A stretch of DNA of 64,000 nt. It comes from Actinomarinicola tropica (lineage in GTDB: Bacteria > Actinomycetota > Acidimicrobiia > Acidimicrobiales > SKKL01). A program made the translations under genes and the position numbers. The stretch is from contig NZ_CP045851.1 of NCBI RefSeq assembly GCF_009650215.1, positions 1,756,001 to 1,820,000 on the forward strand. The letters are read 5' to 3'. Positions 48,528 through 61,222 of this stretch are shown piece after piece. The first letter of the stretch is position 1; every line of letters begins with the position of its first letter. The notes below the pieces were generated by a model that searched no databases, was not told the origin of the DNA, and saw only the letters and a list, made by a program, of their open reading frames with translations.

Positions 48528-48567
48528 CCCGCACCGGACCACACGGGGACGCGGTCCGGTGCGGGGC
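48528..48567. terminator. Bidirectional terminator between pheT and the substrate-binding protein gene
   Basis: A perfect 14-bp inverted repeat, CCCCGCACCGGACC (48528-48541) and GGTCCGGTGCGGGG (48554-48567), with a 12-nt loop, sits in the 96-bp gap between the two convergent stops. There is no clear T-run on either side, but the stem is very stable and the position is ideal. Confidence 0.75.
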
Positions 48568-48578
48568 AGCTCATGGGG

Positions 48579-50336
48579 TCACTGCTCCATCCAGATCTGG
48601 TGGACCCAGATGCGGTTGTTGAGCGTGCCGGTGCCCTCGCCACCCGACGGCATCGTCCAGCCGGTCACGCCGTGGATGTCGTCACGCCAGCCCGTCGTGG
48701 ACGGGGTGGCGATGTTCCACACGATCACCGCGTTCTCGTTGGCGATGACGTTGATGTCCTCGTTGGCCTGGTAGCGGTCCTCGAAGTCCGCCGAGGTGCG
48801 GAGCCGCTCGAGCGCCTCGGTGATCCCCGGGTCGGTGAAGTTGGTGACGTTCGACGGGTTCCCCTCGGTGAAGTAGCCCGCGAGCGTCGTGTAGGGGTCG
48901 CCGGTCGCGCCGGTCCGCCAGCAGCTGACGCCGTAGTTGCCGGACCACGGCGGATCGTTGTCGGCGCTGCCGACGACGTTGGTGATCAGGGTCGGCTGCT
49001 CGACCTGGTTCATGTTGAGGTCGACGCCGATCTGCTCCCACCAGCTGTCGAGGATCTGGGCCACCTGCAGGAGGCTCGGCTCCGGCGGGCACTGGTAGTC
49101 GACGCTGAGGCGCTCACCGACCGCCTTGCCGTCGGAGCGCTCCGGGTCGTTCATGTACTCCTCGATGAGCTCGCGCGCCCGGTCGAGGTCCTGGCCGCCC
49201 GCCCCGATGTAGGCCTCCTCGGCCGTGGTCGAGTACCAGGGGCTGTCGACGCTGACGAACTGCGAGGACGGCGGGCTGATCTCGTCGCCGAGCACCGTCG
49301 CGATCTCGTCGGCGTTGGATGCGAGGCTCATGCCCTGGCGGACTCGGATGTCGTCGAGCGGCGGCACGAGCACGTTGAAGATCGACGTGCCCGAGATGTT
49401 GCCGATGGCCACGTTGGTCTCGTACCCGCCCGACTCCGAGGCGTCGAGCAGCTGCTGGCCCGCGTAGCCGCGGGAGCTGTGGACGATCTGCGCGGTGTCC
49501 GACAGGAGGCTGCTCACCCGGGCGTCCTCGTCGGGGATCGGCCGGAACGTGATCTCGTCGAGGTAGGGGAGCTGGTTGCCCTCGTCGTCGGTGCCCCAGT
49601 AGTCGGGGTTGCGCTGCAGGACGAACTCGCCGTCGGGCTGCCACGGCTCCTCGACCATGAAGGGTCCGGCGCCGACCGGTGACCGGTTGAAGTCGTCCTC
49701 GCCCTGCTCCTGGAACGCGGTCGGCGACACGATGTAGCCGACGGGGCCGGTGAGGAGATCGGGGAACGCGGCGTTGGGCTCGCGCAACCGGTAGACGACG
49801 GTCATGTCGTCGGTCGCCTCGACCGACTCGACGCCGGCGGCGTTGATGGCACCGGCGGTGAGCGACGCCTCGGCGGAGTGGAGCTCGTCGAAGTTCCACA
49901 CCACGGCCTCCGCGTCGAGCGGCGTGCCGTCGTGGAAGACGACGTCGGGTCGTAGCGTGAGGGTCCACTCGGTGAGGTCGTCGTTGGGCTCGATCGACTC
50001 GGCGAGGAACGCCTCGAACTCGCCCTCGGCGTTGACCGCGACCAGCTGGTCGTAGATCGCCGCGGCGACCGACGGACCCGCCGTGCCGAACGAGGACTGG
50101 CTCGGGATCCACCCCGCGCTCTCGGCCTCGAGCCCGATCACGATGCTGCCGCCCGGAGTCGGCGACCCGGCGTCGTCGTCCTCCGCCGTCGTCTCCTCGG
50201 TGGTTCCCCCACCACCGTCGGTGCCGCCGGATCCTTCGTCGTCGGTGGTGTCGTCGTCACCACACGACGCCGCCACCAGCGCCAGTGCCAGTGCGCACAC
50301 GAGTAGGCGCGCACGTCGGAACCGAGCTGCGGTCAT
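48579..50336 (-). CDS. ABC transporter substrate-binding lipoprotein, family 5 (peptide/nickel type)
   Basis: A 585-residue extracytoplasmic binding protein. A lipoprotein signal with lipobox LVAASC (Cys at about residue 25) is followed by a low-complexity Gly/Thr/Asp/Glu linker (about 26-58). The SBP_bac_5 fold shows PGGSIVIGLEAE, LRPDVVFHDGTPLDAEAVVWN (about 125-145), PVGAGPFMVEEPW and VLQRNPDYWG. The ligand may be a peptide or another solute. No permease or ATPase gene is near, so it is an orphan. ATG 50336 has AGGGGGG upstream and a TAACGT element at 50374-50379 on the minus strand. Confidence 0.92.
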   Translation of the reverse strand: MTAARFRRARLLVCALALALVAASCGDDDTTDDEGSGGTDGGGGTTEETTAEDDDAGSPTPGGSIVIGLEAESAGWIPSQSSFGTAGPSVAAAIYDQLVAVNAEGEFEAFLAESIEPNDDLTEWTLTLRPDVVFHDGTPLDAEAVVWNFDELHSAEASLTAGAINAAGVESVEATDDMTVVYRLREPNAAFPDLLTGPVGYIVSPTAFQEQGEDDFNRSPVGAGPFMVEEPWQPDGEFVLQRNPDYWGTDDEGNQLPYLDEITFRPIPDEDARVSSLLSDTAQIVHSSRGYAGQQLLDASESGGYETNVAIGNISGTSIFNVLVPPLDDIRVRQGMSLASNADEIATVLGDEISPPSSQFVSVDSPWYSTTAEEAYIGAGGQDLDRARELIEEYMNDPERSDGKAVGERLSVDYQCPPEPSLLQVAQILDSWWEQIGVDLNMNQVEQPTLITNVVGSADNDPPWSGNYGVSCWRTGATGDPYTTLAGYFTEGNPSNVTNFTDPGITEALERLRTSADFEDRYQANEDINVIANENAVIVWNIATPSTTGWRDDIHGVTGWTMPSGGEGTGTLNNRIWVHQIWMEQ

Positions 50337-50373
50337 CGTTTCCCCCCTGGGTCGAGTTGCCCGTGCACCCCTG

Positions 50374-50379
50374 ACGTTA
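50374..50379 (-). promoter_or_regulatory. -10 element of the substrate-binding protein gene
   Basis: TAACGT read on the minus strand would start a transcript near 50367 with a leader of about 30 nt. The same hexamer is seen before the mIHF gene and in the pyr leader. Confidence 0.4.
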
Positions 50380-50426
50380 GGTGGTCGGTGTGACGCTCGC
50401 CACTCCTCTCGACTCCGCAGCCCGTC

Positions 50427-50438
50427 GCATAGCTATGC
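50427..50438. promoter_or_regulatory. Candidate ArgR operator before argC
   Basis: GCATAGCTATGC is a perfect 12-bp palindrome, and its flanks extend the likeness to an 18-bp ARG box with TGCAT-type half sites. It ends 9 bp before the argC -10 element, so it covers the -35 region. argR itself lies inside this operon. Confidence 0.6.
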
Positions 50439-50447
50439 AACGTGGTG

Positions 50448-50459
50448 TATGGTGGTCGG
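50448..50459 (+). promoter_or_regulatory. argC -10 element giving a leaderless transcript
   Basis: TATGGT (50448-50453) is 6 nt before the GTG at 50460. The spacing selects this GTG over the in-frame GTG at 50442, which lies upstream of the -10. Confidence 0.5.
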
Positions 50460-51476
50460 GTGACGAGGATCGGCATCATCGGGGCGTCGGGGTTCACCGG
50501 CGCCGAGCTCCTGCGGCTGCTCGCCGCCCATCCCGAGCTCGAGGTGGCCTTCGCCACCGGGGACACCCAGGCGGGCACGCCGATCGCGGCGCTCTACCCG
50601 AGCCTCGCCGCGGCCTACGGCGACGTGCGCTTCGCCGCCTGGGACCCCTCGCTGCTCGACGGAGTCGACCTGGTGTTCCTGGGTCTGCCGCACGGAGCCT
50701 CCCAGGGGATCGTGCCGTCGCTCGTCGACGCCGGGGTGCGGATCGTCGACCTCGCCGCCGACTTCCGGCTGACCGACCCCGACGCGTACCCGCGCTGGTA
50801 CGGCGAGGCGCACACCGCCCCCGAGCTGCTCGGGCAGTTCGCCTACGGCCTCCCGGAGCTGTTCCGGGACCAGATCGTCGGCGCGGACAAGGTCGCGGTG
50901 CCCGGCTGCTACCCGACGGCCACCACGCTCGCGCTCGCGCCGTTCACCCGTGCGGGGCTCGTCGAGACCTCCGGCATCGTCGTCGATGCCGCGAGCGGCG
51001 TGTCCGGCGCGGGACGGCCGCCGAAGCCGAACACCACGTTCTGCACCGTGGACGAGGACTTCACCGCCTACGGGCTGCTCGACCACCGCCACACCGCCGA
51101 GATGGACCAGGTCCTCGGGGCGACGGTGCTGTTCACACCGCACCTCGCACCGATGAACCGGGGCATCCTCGCCACCTGCTACGCCCGACCGACCGGGTCG
51201 CTCACCACCGACGACGCGCTCGACGTGCTGCGGAGCCACTACGCGGACGAGCCGTTCGTCGTCGTCACCGACGCCGCGCCGTCCACCAAGGCCACGCTCG
51301 GCTCGAACACCGCGCACCTCACCGCGCGGGTCGACGAGCGCACCGGGTGGCTCGTCGTCCTCAGCGCCATCGACAACCTGGTCAAGGGGGCGTCGGGCCA
51401 GGCGGTGCAGTGCGCCAACATCATCACCGGCCGGGACGAGGCCCTCGGGCTCCCGATCGTCGCCCTCTATCCGTGA
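50460..51476 (+). CDS. argC: N-acetyl-gamma-glutamyl-phosphate reductase
   Basis: A 338-residue NADPH enzyme for the third step of arginine synthesis. The nucleotide fold is IGIIGASGFTGAELLRLL at the N-terminus. The catalytic Cys is in VAVPGCYPTATTLAL (about residues 143-157), with SGVSGAGRPP and HLAPMNRGILAT also typical. GTG 50460 gives an exact leaderless layout and the usual N-terminus; a start at 50442 adds only six residues. Confidence 0.95.
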   Translation: MTRIGIIGASGFTGAELLRLLAAHPELEVAFATGDTQAGTPIAALYPSLAAAYGDVRFAAWDPSLLDGVDLVFLGLPHGASQGIVPSLVDAGVRIVDLAADFRLTDPDAYPRWYGEAHTAPELLGQFAYGLPELFRDQIVGADKVAVPGCYPTATTLALAPFTRAGLVETSGIVVDAASGVSGAGRPPKPNTTFCTVDEDFTAYGLLDHRHTAEMDQVLGATVLFTPHLAPMNRGILATCYARPTGSLTTDDALDVLRSHYADEPFVVVTDAAPSTKATLGSNTAHLTARVDERTGWLVVLSAIDNLVKGASGQAVQCANIITGRDEALGLPIVALYP

Positions 51477-51498
51477 GCCACCGGGAGACCACCAGCAC

Positions 51499-52668
51499 AT
51501 GAGCGTCACCGCAGCCTCCGGCTTCGTCGCGTCGGGCACCGCCGCGGGCATCAAGCCCGACGGCCGACTCGACCTGAGCCTCGTCGCCACCGAGGACGGG
51601 CGCCCCGTGCCCGCCGCCGCTGTCTTCACCCAGAACCAGATGACCGCCGCGCCCGTGGTCACGACGCGCAACCACCTGCTGCGCACCACCGGGCACGCCG
51701 CCGCGGTCGTCCTCAACTCCGGCAACGCCAACGCCGCCAACGGCCGGCGCGGCGTGGACGACGCGAAGCGCATGTGCGCCGCGACGGCGGCCGAGCTCGG
51801 CTGCGAGGCCCACGAGGTCCTCGTGTGCTCGACCGGGCTCATCGGCATCCCCCTCCCCATCGACGCGATCGAGGCCGGCGTCCCCGCGCTCGCCGCGGCG
51901 CGCGCCGCCGGCGAGGACGCGGGTCTGGCGGCGGCCGACGCCATCCTCACCACCGACACGGTGCGCAAGCTCTCGGTCGCCGACGGCCCGGGCTTCGTGG
52001 TCGGCGGCATGGCCAAGGGCGCGGCGATGCTGGCGCCCAACATGGCGACGATGCTGGCGGTGCTCACCACCGACGCCGAGGCGACCCCGGCGCTGCTGAA
52101 GTCGGCGCTCACCGCCGCGCTGCCCAGCTCGTTCAACTCGTTGAGCGTCGACGGCTGCACCTCCACCAACGACACGGTGATCCTCATGGCGAGCGGGCGC
52201 GCCGGGCCGGTCGAGCCGGCCGACCTCATCGCCGCCGTCACCGCCGTGTGCGAGGACCTCGCCGCCCAGATGGCGGGCGACGCCGAGGGGGCCACCAAGG
52301 TCGTGCGGGTCGTCGTCGAGGGCGCGGTCGACGACCACGAGGCGGAGCGGGGCGCCCGCAAGGTCGCCGAGAGCCAGCTGGTGAAGTGCTCGTGGTACGG
52401 CAAGGACCCCTACTGGGGACGGGTCGCCTCGGAGCTCGGCAGCGCCGGCATCTCCTTCGACCCCGACAAGCTCCGGATCTCCTACGGCGACCACGTCGTG
52501 GCCGACGGCGGCATCAACGCCGACCACGACGCCGACGCGCTGAGCGCCTACATGGACCAGCGCCACATCGAGGTCACCGCCCAGCTCGGACTCGGCACCG
52601 GACGGGCCACCGTGCTCACCAACGACCTCACCCACGCGTACGTCGACGAGAACATGGGCACCTCGTGA
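51499..52668 (+). CDS. argJ: Bifunctional glutamate N-acetyltransferase / amino-acid acetyltransferase
   Basis: A 389-residue self-cleaving enzyme that recycles the acetyl group and can also start the pathway. The autocatalytic site is in KGAAMLAPNMATMLAVLTTD, with the nucleophile Thr of MATML at about residue 187. NSGNANAANGRRG and STGLIGIPLPID are family motifs, and the C-terminus shows GVASELGSAGI-like text. Because argJ is present no separate argE is needed. ATG 51499 lies 22 bp after argC; the stop overlaps argB by 4 bp. Confidence 0.96.
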   Translation: MSVTAASGFVASGTAAGIKPDGRLDLSLVATEDGRPVPAAAVFTQNQMTAAPVVTTRNHLLRTTGHAAAVVLNSGNANAANGRRGVDDAKRMCAATAAELGCEAHEVLVCSTGLIGIPLPIDAIEAGVPALAAARAAGEDAGLAAADAILTTDTVRKLSVADGPGFVVGGMAKGAAMLAPNMATMLAVLTTDAEATPALLKSALTAALPSSFNSLSVDGCTSTNDTVILMASGRAGPVEPADLIAAVTAVCEDLAAQMAGDAEGATKVVRVVVEGAVDDHEAERGARKVAESQLVKCSWYGKDPYWGRVASELGSAGISFDPDKLRISYGDHVVADGGINADHDADALSAYMDQRHIEVTAQLGLGTGRATVLTNDLTHAYVDENMGTS

Positions 52669-53540
52669 GCGCCCCGGACCTCACCCCGACGGCCAAGGCC
52701 GAGATCCTCCTCGAGGCGCTGCCCTGGATCCAGCAGTTCCGCGACAAGGTCGTCGTCGTGAAGTACGGCGGCAACGCCATGGTCGACCCCGCCCTGGCCC
52801 GGTCGTTCGCCGACGACATCGTCCTCATGCACTCGGTCGGCATCCGTCCCGTCGTCGTGCACGGCGGCGGCCCCCAGATCGGCGACCTGATGGACCGGCT
52901 CGGCAAGAAGCCGGAGTTCCGCGACGGGCTGCGCGTCACCGACGCCGAGACCCTCGACATCGCCCGCATGGTCCTCGTCGGCAAGGTCAACCGCGACATC
53001 GTGGCCTCGATCAACGTCCACGGCCCGCTCGCGGTCGGGCTGTCGGGCGAGGACGCCGGGCTGATCCTGGCCAGCGCCCGCAACCCCGACCTCGGGTTCG
53101 TCGGCGACGTCGAGGCCGTCAACCCGGCGATCCTCGACCGCCTCCTCGCCGAGGGGCTGGTCCCGGTGGTCTCCACGATCGGCGCCGACGTCGCCGGCCA
53201 GTCCTACAACATCAACGCCGACACGGTTGCCGGCGCCATCGCCGTGGCCGTCGGGGCCGAGAAGATCGTCTACCTCACCGACATCGAGGGGCTGCGTGCC
53301 GACGTCGGCGACCCGGCCTCGCTCATCCGGCGCACCACGGCTCGCGACCTCCAGGGCCTGCTCGACGACGGCACCCTCACCGGCGGGATGATCCCGAAGG
53401 TGGCGGCGTGCGTCCACGCCGCCGAGCACGGGGTCGGCTCGGCCCACATGATCGACGGACGGGTGCCGCACGTCCTCCTGCTCGAGATCTTCACCGACGA
53501 GGGCATCGGCACCATGGTCACGAAGGAGCCCCGCCCGTGA
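52665..53540 (+). CDS. argB: Acetylglutamate kinase
   Basis: A 291-residue amino-acid kinase. The phosphate-binding lysine is in [13 protein letters not shown] (about residues 26-38), with [18 protein letters not shown] (about 62-79), [20 protein letters not shown] and [13 protein letters not shown]. The N-terminal helix before the kinase fold is the type found in arginine-inhibited hexameric enzymes, so feedback control is likely. GTG in the argJ stop. Confidence 0.96.
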   Translation: MSAPDLTPTAKAEILLEALPWIQQFRDKVVVVKYGGNAMVDPALARSFADDIVLMHSVGIRPVVVHGGGPQIGDLMDRLGKKPEFRDGLRVTDAETLDIARMVLVGKVNRDIVASINVHGPLAVGLSGEDAGLILASARNPDLGFVGDVEAVNPAILDRLLAEGLVPVVSTIGADVAGQSYNINADTVAGAIAVAVGAEKIVYLTDIEGLRADVGDPASLIRRTTARDLQGLLDDGTLTGGMIPKVAACVHAAEHGVGSAHMIDGRVPHVLLLEIFTDEGIGTMVTKEPRP

Positions 53541-54726
53541 GCCCGATCCCCGTCAGCCACCACGCGGCGGTCGGTTCGCCCGACCTGCCGCGGTGCCCGA
53601 TCATGCCCACCTACGGGGCGCCGCGGGTCGAGTTCGTCCGTGGCGAGGGCTCCTGGCTCTGGGACCGCGACGGCAACCGCTACCTCGACTTCCTGTCGGG
53701 GCTCGCCGTCACCTCGCTCGGGCACGCCCACCCCGCGGTGGCCGAGGCGCTCGCCGAGCAGGCGCGCACCCTCCTCCACGTCTCGAACCTCTTCGCCACC
53801 GAACCCGCCGGCGACGTCGCCGTCACCCTCGACCGCCTGCTCGGCGGCGGGGGCCAGGTGTTCTTCTGCAACTCGGGGGCCGAGGCCAACGAGGCCGCGA
53901 TCAAGCTGGCCCGCAAGTGGGGCGGACACGGCCGCTACCAGATCGTGTCGACCTACGGCTCGTTCCACGGCCGCACGCTCGCCACGCTGCACGCCACCGG
54001 CCAGCCCACCAAGTGGGAGGGGTTCCAGCCGCTGCCCGAGGGCTTCCGCCACGTCGCGTGGGACGACCTCGACGCGCTCGACGCCGCCATCGACGACACC
54101 GTCGCCGCGGTCCTCCTCGAGCCCGTCCAGGGGGAGGGCGGGGTGAACCCGGCGAGCGTCGAGTACCTGCAGGGCGTCCGCCGCATCTGCTCCGAGCGCG
54201 GCGTCCTGATGATCGTCGACGAGGTCCAGACGGGCCTCGGCCGCACGGGACGGTGGTTCGGGCACCAGGCCGCCGACGTCGTGCCCGACGTGGTCACCAT
54301 GGCCAAGGCGCTCGGCAACGGCGTGCCGGTCGGTGCCTGCTGGGCGAACGCCGGGGTCGCCGCGGCCTTCGAGCCGGGCGACCACGCCACCACCTACGGC
54401 GGCCAGCCGCTGGCCATGGCCGCGGCGCGCGCCGTCCTCGCGGTGATGGAGGACGAGGACGTCCCGGCACGGGCGGCCCGGGCCGGTGCTCGCATCCGCG
54501 AGCGCGCCGAGGCCCTCGACGGCGTCGAGTCCACCAGGGGCGCGGGCCTCCTCATCGGCCTCGCCCTCGCCGAGGGCATCGACGCCCGCACGGTGGCGGC
54601 CGCGTGCCTCGACGCCGGCCTGGTCGTCAACGCCGTCACCCCCACCACGCTGCGGCTGGCGCCGTCCCTCCTCGTCAGCGACGACGAGATCGACGTCGCC
54701 ATCGCCACCATCGAAGGAGCGCTCCC

Positions 54727-54730
<4 letters not shown>
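53537..54730 (+). CDS. argD: Acetylornithine aminotransferase
   Basis: A 397-residue class III PLP transaminase. Substrate and cofactor motifs are [35 protein letters not shown] (about residues 112-129), [28 protein letters not shown] (about 225-237) and the PLP lysine in [15 protein letters not shown] (about 253-267). GTG start in the argB stop, and a 4-bp overlap with argF. Confidence 0.95.
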
Positions 54731-58881
<4,151 letters not shown>

Positions 58882-58885
58882 CCGC

Positions 58886-59521
58886 GTGCCGCGCCTGCCT
58901 GCCCACGTCGCCCGACTCGGCCGTCCCGTCGAACGCTCGCGACTCGCCCGTCCCGCCGTCGAGGTGGCGCCCGAGCTGCTCGGCACCGTGCTCGTCGCCG
59001 GCGACCGGGCGGGGCGCATCGTCGAGGTCGAGGCCTACATGGGGGAGGCGGACCCGGGCAGCCACGCCTTCCGCGGACCGACCGCCCGCACCGCCACGAT
59101 GTTCGGGCCACCGGGCCACCTCTACGTCTACTTCACCTACGGGATGCACTGGTGCGCGAACGTCGTCTGCGGCGACGACGGCGTGGCCTCCGCGGCGCTC
59201 ATCAGGGCGCTCGAGCCGCTGCGCGGCGTCGAGGCGATGCGAGAGGCCCGACCGGCGGCGCGACGGGACCGTGACCTCTGCAACGGCCCGGCCAAGCTCT
59301 GCCAGGCGCTCGGCCTCGACGGTCGCCACGACGGCACCGACGTCGTCCGCGGGACCGACGACGTGTGGCTGCTGGAGGACGGCTGGACGTCGGACGCCGC
59401 GCCGGTGGTCAGCACCCGCATCGGTCTGACGAACGGGGCGGACCTTCCGTGGCGCTGGCACGTCGACGGCTCGGCGCACGTGTCGCGCCCGTCCGGCCGC
59501 GGTGGCATCGTGGTCGGGTGA
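58886..59521 (+). CDS. mpg: DNA-3-methyladenine glycosylase (AAG/MPG family)
   Basis: A 211-residue base-excision repair glycosylase of the eukaryote-like AAG type. Family text is RIVEVEAYMGEADPGSHAFRG-like at about residues 44-63, with the catalytic Glu in VEVEAY, then MFGPPGHLYVYFTYGMHWC (about 72-90), CNGPAKLCQALGL and RIGLTNGADLPWRW. GTG 58886 is 4 bp after argH. In Mycobacterium a mpg gene also lies between the arg operon and tyrS. The stop overlaps the NUDIX gene by 4 bp. Confidence 0.92.
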   Translation: MPRLPAHVARLGRPVERSRLARPAVEVAPELLGTVLVAGDRAGRIVEVEAYMGEADPGSHAFRGPTARTATMFGPPGHLYVYFTYGMHWCANVVCGDDGVASAALIRALEPLRGVEAMREARPAARRDRDLCNGPAKLCQALGLDGRHDGTDVVRGTDDVWLLEDGWTSDAAPVVSTRIGLTNGADLPWRWHVDGSAHVSRPSGRGGIVVG

Positions 59522-60120
59522 CGTCCCACCTGACCGCCGACGATCCTGCGCTCGCCCCCAGCTCGGACCTGCACGACGCTCGCGCCGTCGTCGCGGCCGC
59601 CCAGGCCGCCGACCCGTCGGTCGCGGCGCACCGCGACCGGATCCTCGCCTTCGTCGACGCCCATCCCGACGCCCTCCACCGCTCCTGCACCGAGGGGCAC
59701 CTCACCGGCTCGGCCCTCGTCGTCGACCCGGCGTCGGAGCGGATCCTCCTGCTCCTCCACGCCAAGGTGCAGCGGTGGCTCCAGCCGGGGGGCCACGCCG
59801 ACGGCGACGCGAACCTCGCGGCGGTCGCCCTGCGCGAGGCCCACGAGGAGACCGGCATCGACGGTCTGGCGGTCGATCCCGACCCGATCGACCTCGACGT
59901 CCACCGCTTCCGCTCCGCCCGCCGCGACGAGCCGGACCACGACCATCTCGACGTCCGCTTCCTCGTGGTGGCCCCCGAGGGCGCCAGGGCCGAGATCAAC
60001 CACGAGTCCGAGGGCGCGCGCTGGGTGACCGTGGACGAGCTCGCCGATCTCGACGTCGACCCGGGCACCGTGCGCATGGCCCGCGCCGGGCTGGCCCGCC
60101 TGCGGGCGGGGCGCGCCTGA
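59518..60120 (+). CDS. NUDIX hydrolase
   Basis: A 200-residue protein with the NUDIX box at about residues 92-115: GGHADGDANLAAVALREAHE followed by ETGI. The REAHEE metal-binding core is intact, while the first conserved Glu of the box is Ala. The N-terminal 60 residues are helical and of unknown use. The substrate cannot be predicted, though a role in nucleotide or damaged-base clean-up would fit its coupling to mpg. GTG in the mpg stop. Confidence 0.87.
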   Translation: MTSHLTADDPALAPSSDLHDARAVVAAAQAADPSVAAHRDRILAFVDAHPDALHRSCTEGHLTGSALVVDPASERILLLLHAKVQRWLQPGGHADGDANLAAVALREAHEETGIDGLAVDPDPIDLDVHRFRSARRDEPDHDHLDVRFLVVAPEGARAEINHESEGARWVTVDELADLDVDPGTVRMARAGLARLRAGRA

Positions 60121-60127
60121 TCCGGTC

Positions 60128-60628
60128 GTGGCCCGACGCAAGGAGCGCCAGGCCTCCGGCACGCCGGCCACCGCTGCGCTCGTCGACGCCGGTGTGCCCC
60201 ACGTGGTCCACACCTACGCGCACGATCCGGCGGCCTCGTCCTACGGGGTGGAGGCCGCCGACGCGCTCGGCGTCGATCCCGACCGCATCTTCAAGACCTT
60301 GCTCGCCGACGTGGGCGGGGAGCTGGTGGTGGGCGTCGTCCCGGTCACCGCGCAGCTGGACCTCAAGGCCCTCGCCGCAGCGGTCGGCGCCCGTCGGGCC
60401 ACGATGGCGGATCCCGCCGTCGCCGAGCGGCGCACCGGCTACGTCGTCGGCGGCATCAGCCCCCTCGGCCAGCGTCGCTCTCACCGCACGGTCATCGACG
60501 ACTCCGCTCGGGGGTGGGACACGATCCACGTCTCGGGCGGGCGTCGCGGGCTCGAGGTCGAGCTGGCGCCCGACGACCTGGCTCGGCTCACCGACGCCAC
60601 GTTCGCCCCGCTCGCCCGTCGGGCCTGA
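60128..60628 (+). CDS. ybaK: YbaK-type Cys-tRNA(Pro)/Cys-tRNA(Cys) deacylase
   Basis: A 166-residue trans-editing factor that hydrolyses Cys-tRNA-Pro. Family motifs are GTPATAALVDAGVPHVVHTY, the tRNA-contact lysine in RIFKTLLAD (about residues 53-61), VPVTAQLDLKALAAAVG and GYVVGGISPLGQRR (about 102-115, with GGISPLG the family hallmark). GTG start 7 bp after the NUDIX gene. The stop is convergent with the next gene, with an 18-bp gap and no obvious hairpin. Confidence 0.92.
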   Translation: MARRKERQASGTPATAALVDAGVPHVVHTYAHDPAASSYGVEAADALGVDPDRIFKTLLADVGGELVVGVVPVTAQLDLKALAAAVGARRATMADPAVAERRTGYVVGGISPLGQRRSHRTVIDDSARGWDTIHVSGGRRGLEVELAPDDLARLTDATFAPLARRA

Positions 60629-60646
60629 CGGGGCTCTCCTGTCGGG

Positions 60647-61222
60647 TCAGACGTCCCCGGGGCTCATGCACGCCTCCATCTCGTTGACACGAGCGAAGCG
60701 GTCGATGGGCTTGGTGATGTGGCTGCCGTACTTCTCGGTGACGAGGAACTGCGCGCCAGGGTCCTCGCGGAGGCTGTCGGCGAACCGCAAGCGGTCCTGG
60801 AGGAAGATGCGGTAGTCGGCGATCCAGTCCGCGGTGATGTCCGCGTCGCGGCTGCCGTCGGCGGGGGCGAGTCCCTCGAGCTCCTGGAGCATGAGCTCGA
60901 TCTCGGCGGTGGCCTCCTCGATCACGTCGGCCCGGGCGTCGGCGGTGGGAGAGGTGTGGGCCGGCGGCAGCTCGGCGACCCGCTCGGTGGTGGCGGCACA
61001 GACGCGATCGGCCTCGGCGGTCCAGCTGAGGTCGTCGAGGCGGTCGGGCATGTCCTCCTCGCCCCGGTTCTGGAGCTGGTACACGAGGATCCAGGCCCAG
61101 AACGCGGTGATGGCGGCGAAGGCCACGCCGGCGGCGACGAGCGAGACGCGGCGCCGTCGGGGCGAGGCCGGCGCGGGGTCGCCGCCGGGGGGTGTGGGGT
61201 CGAGGGTGGTCGTGTCAGGCAC
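60647..61222 (-). CDS. Small membrane-anchored protein downstream of the PBP gene, function unknown
   Basis: A 191-residue protein with a short Pro-rich cytoplasmic N-terminus, one transmembrane helix (about residues 28-49, SLVAAGVAFAAITAFWAWIL) and an extracytoplasmic helical domain. That domain has two cysteines (DRVCAA near 74 and MEACMS near the C-terminus) that could form a disulfide. GTG 61222 overlaps the PBP gene end by 8 bp, so the two are probably co-expressed. I cannot name a family. A role with the class A PBP is suggested only by position. Confidence 0.75.
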   Translation of the reverse strand: MPDTTTLDPTPPGGDPAPASPRRRRVSLVAAGVAFAAITAFWAWILVYQLQNRGEEDMPDRLDDLSWTAEADRVCAATTERVAELPPAHTSPTADARADVIEEATAEIELMLQELEGLAPADGSRDADITADWIADYRIFLQDRLRFADSLREDPGAQFLVTEKYGSHITKPIDRFARVNEMEACMSPGDV

